A stretch of 7,213 nt of DNA, from NCBI GenBank assembly GCA_026992375.1, contig JALXAF010000163.1:1-7213 (forward strand), written 5' to 3'. Under the pieces are notes generated by a model. It was not told the DNA's origin and searched no databases. It was given only the letters and a program-made list of their open reading frames with translations. The translations under genes were made by a program, and so were the position numbers. Positions 4,820 through 7,213 of this stretch are shown one piece after another. Source of the stretch: Anaerolineae bacterium (lineage in GTDB: Bacteria; Chloroflexota; Anaerolineae; J102). Position 1 is the first letter of the stretch, and each line of letters starts with the position of its first letter.

Positions 4820-5215
4820 ATGAAAAACTTTCGGAAAAAGCTCGGCGCATTGGGCGAACAATTGGCTGCTGAAAAGCTTCAGCGGCGCGGATATGAAATT
4901 CTATTGCGGAATTGGCGTTGTCCTTATGGCGAGATCGATATCATCGCCCGAGATGCTTCGACCCTGGTTGTGGTCGAGGTGAAGACCCGACGCGGGCGTT
5001 GGGCCGGCACGCCCGAGCAGGGAGTGGACGCCCGCAAGCAGCGCAGGTTGTGCGAGCTGGCTCAGTGCTATGTCGAGACGACTGGCTGGGAGGGCGATGT
5101 GCGGCTGGATGTGGTCGCGGTCGAGCTTTCCTCCGCTGGCGAATTGCTGCGGGTCACCCATTGGCCCGGCGCTATCGAATGTTGGGACGTATGGACGAGC
5201 GGAATCTGGTTCTAG
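4820..5215 (+). CDS. yraN: YraN/UPF0102 family nuclease-fold protein, 131 aa
   Basis: ATG at 4820 (MKNFRKKLGALGEQLAAEKL) places the family start motif GxxGExxAxxxL at residues 9-20. The frame extends upstream to a GTG at 4745, but that start overlaps the promoter and adds residues foreign to the family; GTG 4817 is a minor alternative. The family core is intact: N31, GEID (37-40), LVVVEVKTR (49-57) with E53 and K55, then VRLDVVAVE. This is the PD-(D/E)XK-like arrangement of UPF0102, related to Holliday-junction resolvases, with D40, E53 and K55 as candidate active-site residues. The length fits the family (about 115-130 aa). The physiological role is not well defined. No strong Shine-Dalgarno is seen. 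Its 3' end overlaps miaA by 25 nt, which suggests one transcript. Confidence 0.92.
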   Translation: MKNFRKKLGALGEQLAAEKLQRRGYEILLRNWRCPYGEIDIIARDASTLVVVEVKTRRGRWAGTPEQGVDARKQRRLCELAQCYVETTGWEGDVRLDVVAVELSSAGELLRVTHWPGAIECWDVWTSGIWF

Positions 5216-6114
5216 TGCTGGCGGGCCCCACTGCTGTGGGCAAAACCGCCACCTCTCTGCTTCTGGCCCGGGAGCTGGGCGGCGAGATCGTCTCCGCGGA
5301 TTCGCGGCAGGTTTACCGCGGCATGGACATCGGCACGGCCAAGGTCACGCCCGCGGAGCGGGCGGAAATCCCGCATCACCTCATCGATATTCGCAACCCC
5401 GACGAGACCATTAGCCTGGGAGAGTACAAGGTACTGGCGGACGCAGTCATCGCCGGTATCCTGGCCCGAGGTCGCCTGCCCATGCTGGTGGGCGGCACCG
5501 GCCAATATGTGCGGGCCGTGGTCGAAGGCTGGCAGATTCCGCGCGTGCCCCCCCAGCCCGAGCTGCGGCAAGAGCTGGAGGAGCTGGCCGCCCGCGAGGG
5601 CAAGGAGGCCGTCTTCTCGCGTCTTCAGATGTTGGACCCAGCCAGCGCTCAGGCCATTGACTATCGTAATTTACGCCGGGTCATTCGGGCCATCGAGGTG
5701 ACGATGGTGGCCGGGCGTCCCTTCAGCGAGTTGCAAACCAAGCAGCCGCCTCCCTGGCGCGTCGTGCAGATCGGCTTGACGCGGCCGCGCGAAGCGCTCT
5801 ACGCCCGCGCCGACGCCCGCATCGAGTCCATGTTCGAGGCGGGCTGGGTAGAGGAGGTTCGGGCATTGCTGGCCCGCGGCTACACGCCCGATCTGCCCAG
5901 CTTCGCCAGCCTGGGCTATCGCGAGGTCGCAGCATATTTGGCCGGGGATTATGATCTGGCGGAGGCGAAGAGGCTTATTCGTCGGGCCACGCGGGCCTTT
6001 ATCCGCCGCCAATACAACTGGTTCCGCCTCACCAACCCCGATATCCATTGGTTCGATCTGGCGGAGGTCGGGACTGAGGAGATTTTAGCTTGGACCCGGT
6101 CGGTTATTCCCTGA
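5191..6114 (+). CDS. miaA: tRNA dimethylallyltransferase MiaA, 307 aa
   Basis: MiaA transfers the dimethylallyl group from DMAPP to N6 of A37 in tRNAs reading UNN codons; it is cytoplasmic. Residues (ATG 5191 as 1): P-loop GPTAVGKT (12-19); SADSRQVYRGMDIGTAK (35-51), whose D37 corresponds to the catalytic Asp; HHLIDI (62-67); VGGTGQYVRA (100-109) with T103 in the conserved position; RRVIRAIEV; SLGYREV; and the C-terminal RRQYNWFR that packs on the tRNA. The length matches the family (about 300-315). The open frame extends far upstream inside yraN but that part is a shadow. ATG 5179 is an alternative adding MLGR; I prefer 5191 because it puts eight residues before the core strand. It overlaps yraN by 25 nt with no clear Shine-Dalgarno, so translational coupling is likely. 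It ends 5 nt from the convergent gene at 6120, with no terminator between them. Confidence 0.96.
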   Translation: MDERNLVLVLAGPTAVGKTATSLLLARELGGEIVSADSRQVYRGMDIGTAKVTPAERAEIPHHLIDIRNPDETISLGEYKVLADAVIAGILARGRLPMLVGGTGQYVRAVVEGWQIPRVPPQPELRQELEELAAREGKEAVFSRLQMLDPASAQAIDYRNLRRVIRAIEVTMVAGRPFSELQTKQPPPWRVVQIGLTRPREALYARADARIESMFEAGWVEEVRALLARGYTPDLPSFASLGYREVAAYLAGDYDLAEAKRLIRRATRAFIRRQYNWFRLTNPDIHWFDLAEVGTEEILAWTRSVIP

Positions 6115-6119
6115 CGCTG

Positions 6120-6719
6120 TTATTTTTCAAAGGCTTTTTTGATCACCGGATTACGGGCGAGAAACACCCACCGCGTGGCCTCATCCACCCGATTCAGCGG
6201 GCAGACGAAGTTGAAACATTGATTGCAATTGTGGGTTTGCATGCGATAGAAGAACCCGAATGTCGCCACGGTGGTCAGCGTCAGCAATAGCCATTGCGAC
6301 GAAATCGCCATCAGAACCATCGGCCCGCCCCAGATCAGGGCAAAGCCGCCGAACAGCGCGATTTTCTCCCACAACGTCATGGGCCCGGGCCGGAATTTCC
6401 ACAGCCGCGGGGAGCCGTAATTGGCCCAGCATTGCAGCGTTTTGCCGGGCTCGGCATAATGCGGGCAATGTGCGCACAGCACCCGAATTTCGATTACGCC
6501 AAAAAAGAGAATGATGAAGCCGATCCAGGGGATGAGCCACCAGGCGTTGAACAGGATGACGCCCAGGCCCGCCAGCAGAAAACTGGGCGCGACGCTGAGT
6601 AGAAAACGGGTCAGATCGCGCTGCACGAAATGACAATGCACTTTGCTTTGCAGCGGGCAGTCTTCGCAACTGGCTGCAATGCAGGTGGCGATAGGTTGAT
6701 CGGCGGGCAAAAAATCCAC
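6120..6719 (-). CDS. Cysteine-rich four-helix membrane protein of unknown function, 199 aa
   Basis: GTG at 6719 is chosen because GAGGAG lies 6 nt upstream (6731-6726). The frame stays open further upstream only by reading through the dispersed repeat at 6776-6878. The N-terminus carries C13-x4-C18-x2-C21-x7-C29-H30. About four membrane helices follow (roughly 40-57, 59-78, 120-139, 141-158). A cytoplasm- or exterior-facing loop holds C82-x2-C85-P-H and C97 (VLCAHCPHY, then LQCWANYGSP). After the last helix come H163-N-C165-x2-C168-x4-C173-P. The three Cys/His clusters around a four-helix core suggest metal or Fe-S binding and possibly membrane electron transfer; that is inference. I recognise the architecture as a conserved hypothetical type but cannot name the family. 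It lies downstream of the cupin gene on the same strand. Confidence 0.85.
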   Translation of the reverse strand: MDFLPADQPIATCIAASCEDCPLQSKVHCHFVQRDLTRFLLSVAPSFLLAGLGVILFNAWWLIPWIGFIILFFGVIEIRVLCAHCPHYAEPGKTLQCWANYGSPRLWKFRPGPMTLWEKIALFGGFALIWGGPMVLMAISSQWLLLTLTTVATFGFFYRMQTHNCNQCFNFVCPLNRVDEATRWVFLARNPVIKKAFEK

Positions 6720-6725
6720 GATGGT

Positions 6726-6731
6726 CTCCTC
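6726..6731 (-). promoter_or_regulatory. Shine-Dalgarno site fixing a GTG start
   Basis: GAGGAG on the minus strand, 6 nt before the GTG at 6719. It decides against the longer reading of the membrane protein that would run through the repeat. Confidence 0.75.
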
Positions 6732-6775
6732 AGCGTCCGCGGGCGCCAGCGTTGGACCCCGGGCAAGCCGGAACC

Positions 6776-6878
6776 CCAAAAAGCTGATCTCACGCAAAGC
6801 CGCAGAGCCGCAAAGAGTAAAAGAGGCAAGGAAAAACTTAGCGCCTTGGCGACTTTGCGTGAGATCGATTTTCTGAAC
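6776..6878. repeat. Palindromic CTCACGCAAAG dispersed repeat, full copy
   Basis: GATCTCACGCAAAG (6786-6799) is a perfect 14-bp inverted match of CTTTGCGTGAGATC (6853-6866). Weaker pairing continues inward (GCCGCAGAGCC side against GGCGACTTTGC side) and outward into A/T-rich flanks. The centre is A/G-rich. One arm matches the in-gene half-copy at 1397-1428 in 29 of 32 bases. It fills most of the 164 nt between the cupin stop and the membrane-protein start and could form a long hairpin in the transcript. No T-tract makes it a standard terminator. Confidence 0.88.
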
Positions 6879-6883
6879 GGTCT

Positions 6884-7213
6884 CTAATCTTCCAGGATTT
6901 CGATTTTGTCGGGCAGGTTGGGCACGACGCACAGGAATTCGTAGGGTTCTTCGCCGATGTTGGCGTACCAGTGCGGAACGCCCGCGGGGATGAGCAGCAC
7001 ATCGCCCGCCTGGGCCACGATCTCCTCATCGCCCAGGCCCACCAGGGCCCGGCCCCGCAGCACATACTGCTCGTGCTCGACGGCGTTGGTGTGTTTGGGC
7101 ATGCCGCCGCCCGGCTGCATCACGAATTTGCGCATAGTGAAATGCGGGCCTTCCTCGGGCGAGATCAGCACCTGAATGGTGGTCGCTTCGCCCGCTGCCA
7201 CTTCCTGTGCGGG
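6884..7213 (-). CDS. Small cupin-domain protein, 5'-truncated
   Basis: The frame continues to the window edge (PAQE before the GTG at 7201), and similar cupins usually have a short extra N-terminus, so the start is probably outside the window. Counting the GTG at 7201 as residue 1, motif 1 is GGGMPKHTNAVEHEQYVLRG (31-50), with H37, E42 and H43 as likely metal ligands; the second His of the common HxH is Asn39. Motif 2 is GDVLLIPAGVPHWYAN (66-81), with H77. The protein should be a single beta-barrel metal-binding cupin of about 110 aa. Such proteins are often annotated only as cupins; substrate and reaction cannot be read from sequence. It ends with TAG at 6886-6884, upstream of the cysteine-rich membrane protein. 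Confidence 0.9.
   Translation of the reverse strand, partial: PAQEVAAGEATTIQVLISPEEGPHFTMRKFVMQPGGGMPKHTNAVEHEQYVLRGRALVGLGDEEIVAQAGDVLLIPAGVPHWYANIGEEPYEFLCVVPNLPDKIEILED

Noticed and set aside
4912..5190. Long upstream extension of the MiaA frame
   Set aside because: It is a shadow lying inside yraN on the same strand; MiaA proteins begin a few residues before the P-loop.
6110..6130. Shared terminator between miaA and the convergent gene
   Set aside because: The gap is only 5 nt and I see no stem with a T-tract on either strand.
6720..6932. 71-residue N-terminal extension of the cysteine-rich membrane protein
   Set aside because: It is translated repeat DNA overlapping the cupin end; GAGGAG plus GTG at 6719 gives a better start.

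Overview
The window looks like chromosomal DNA from a GC-rich member of the Chloroflexota, most likely an Anaerolineae-type lineage. This is an inference. It rests on a DUF2298 (Chlor_Arch_YYY) membrane protein, a zinc-ribbon plus cold-shock fusion, a LysM lipid-export-type secreted protein with tandem GKVW/GQW-type domains, and several short 'text-like' dispersed repeats of a kind common in these genomes. No phage, plasmid, CRISPR or toxin-antitoxin genes are visible. Most of the window is housekeeping or lineage-typical.

Layout. Positions 1-2099 (+) hold the 3' part of the DUF2298 membrane protein, whose start lies outside the window. Positions 2100-2321 form a convergent intergenic region with a dispersed-repeat hairpin and a probable terminator. 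Positions 2322-4375 are a leftward block. In transcription order it runs: LysM secreted protein (4375-3575), terminator, promoter, tRNA-Arg (3464-3389), terminator, zinc-ribbon/cold-shock protein (3345-2953), promoter, lipoprotein (2855-2322). Positions 4376-4819 are a divergent intergenic region with two promoters and a small inverted-repeat element flanked by an 8-bp direct repeat. Positions 4820-6114 (+) carry yraN overlapping miaA. Positions 6120-7213 (-) carry a partial cupin gene followed by a four-helix cysteine-rich membrane protein of unknown function, separated by a palindromic dispersed repeat.

How the genes relate. yraN and miaA overlap and probably share one transcript. MiaA modifies A37 of tRNAs that read UNN codons. 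The tRNA-Arg is an independent, tightly packed unit with its own promoter and terminator, and the cold-shock gene starts 8 nt past that terminator with no obvious leader of its own. The cupin and cysteine-rich membrane genes are codirectional, but a repeat lies between them.

The most notable signals are: (1) three different dispersed-repeat types read in frame inside loops of the DUF2298 protein, one of them matching the palindromic repeat at 6776-6878 in 29 of 32 positions; (2) a candidate miniature inverted-repeat element at 4579-4689; (3) a tRNA-Arg with anticodon GCG instead of the usual bacterial ACG; and (4) the tRNA terminator abutting a cold-shock gene.
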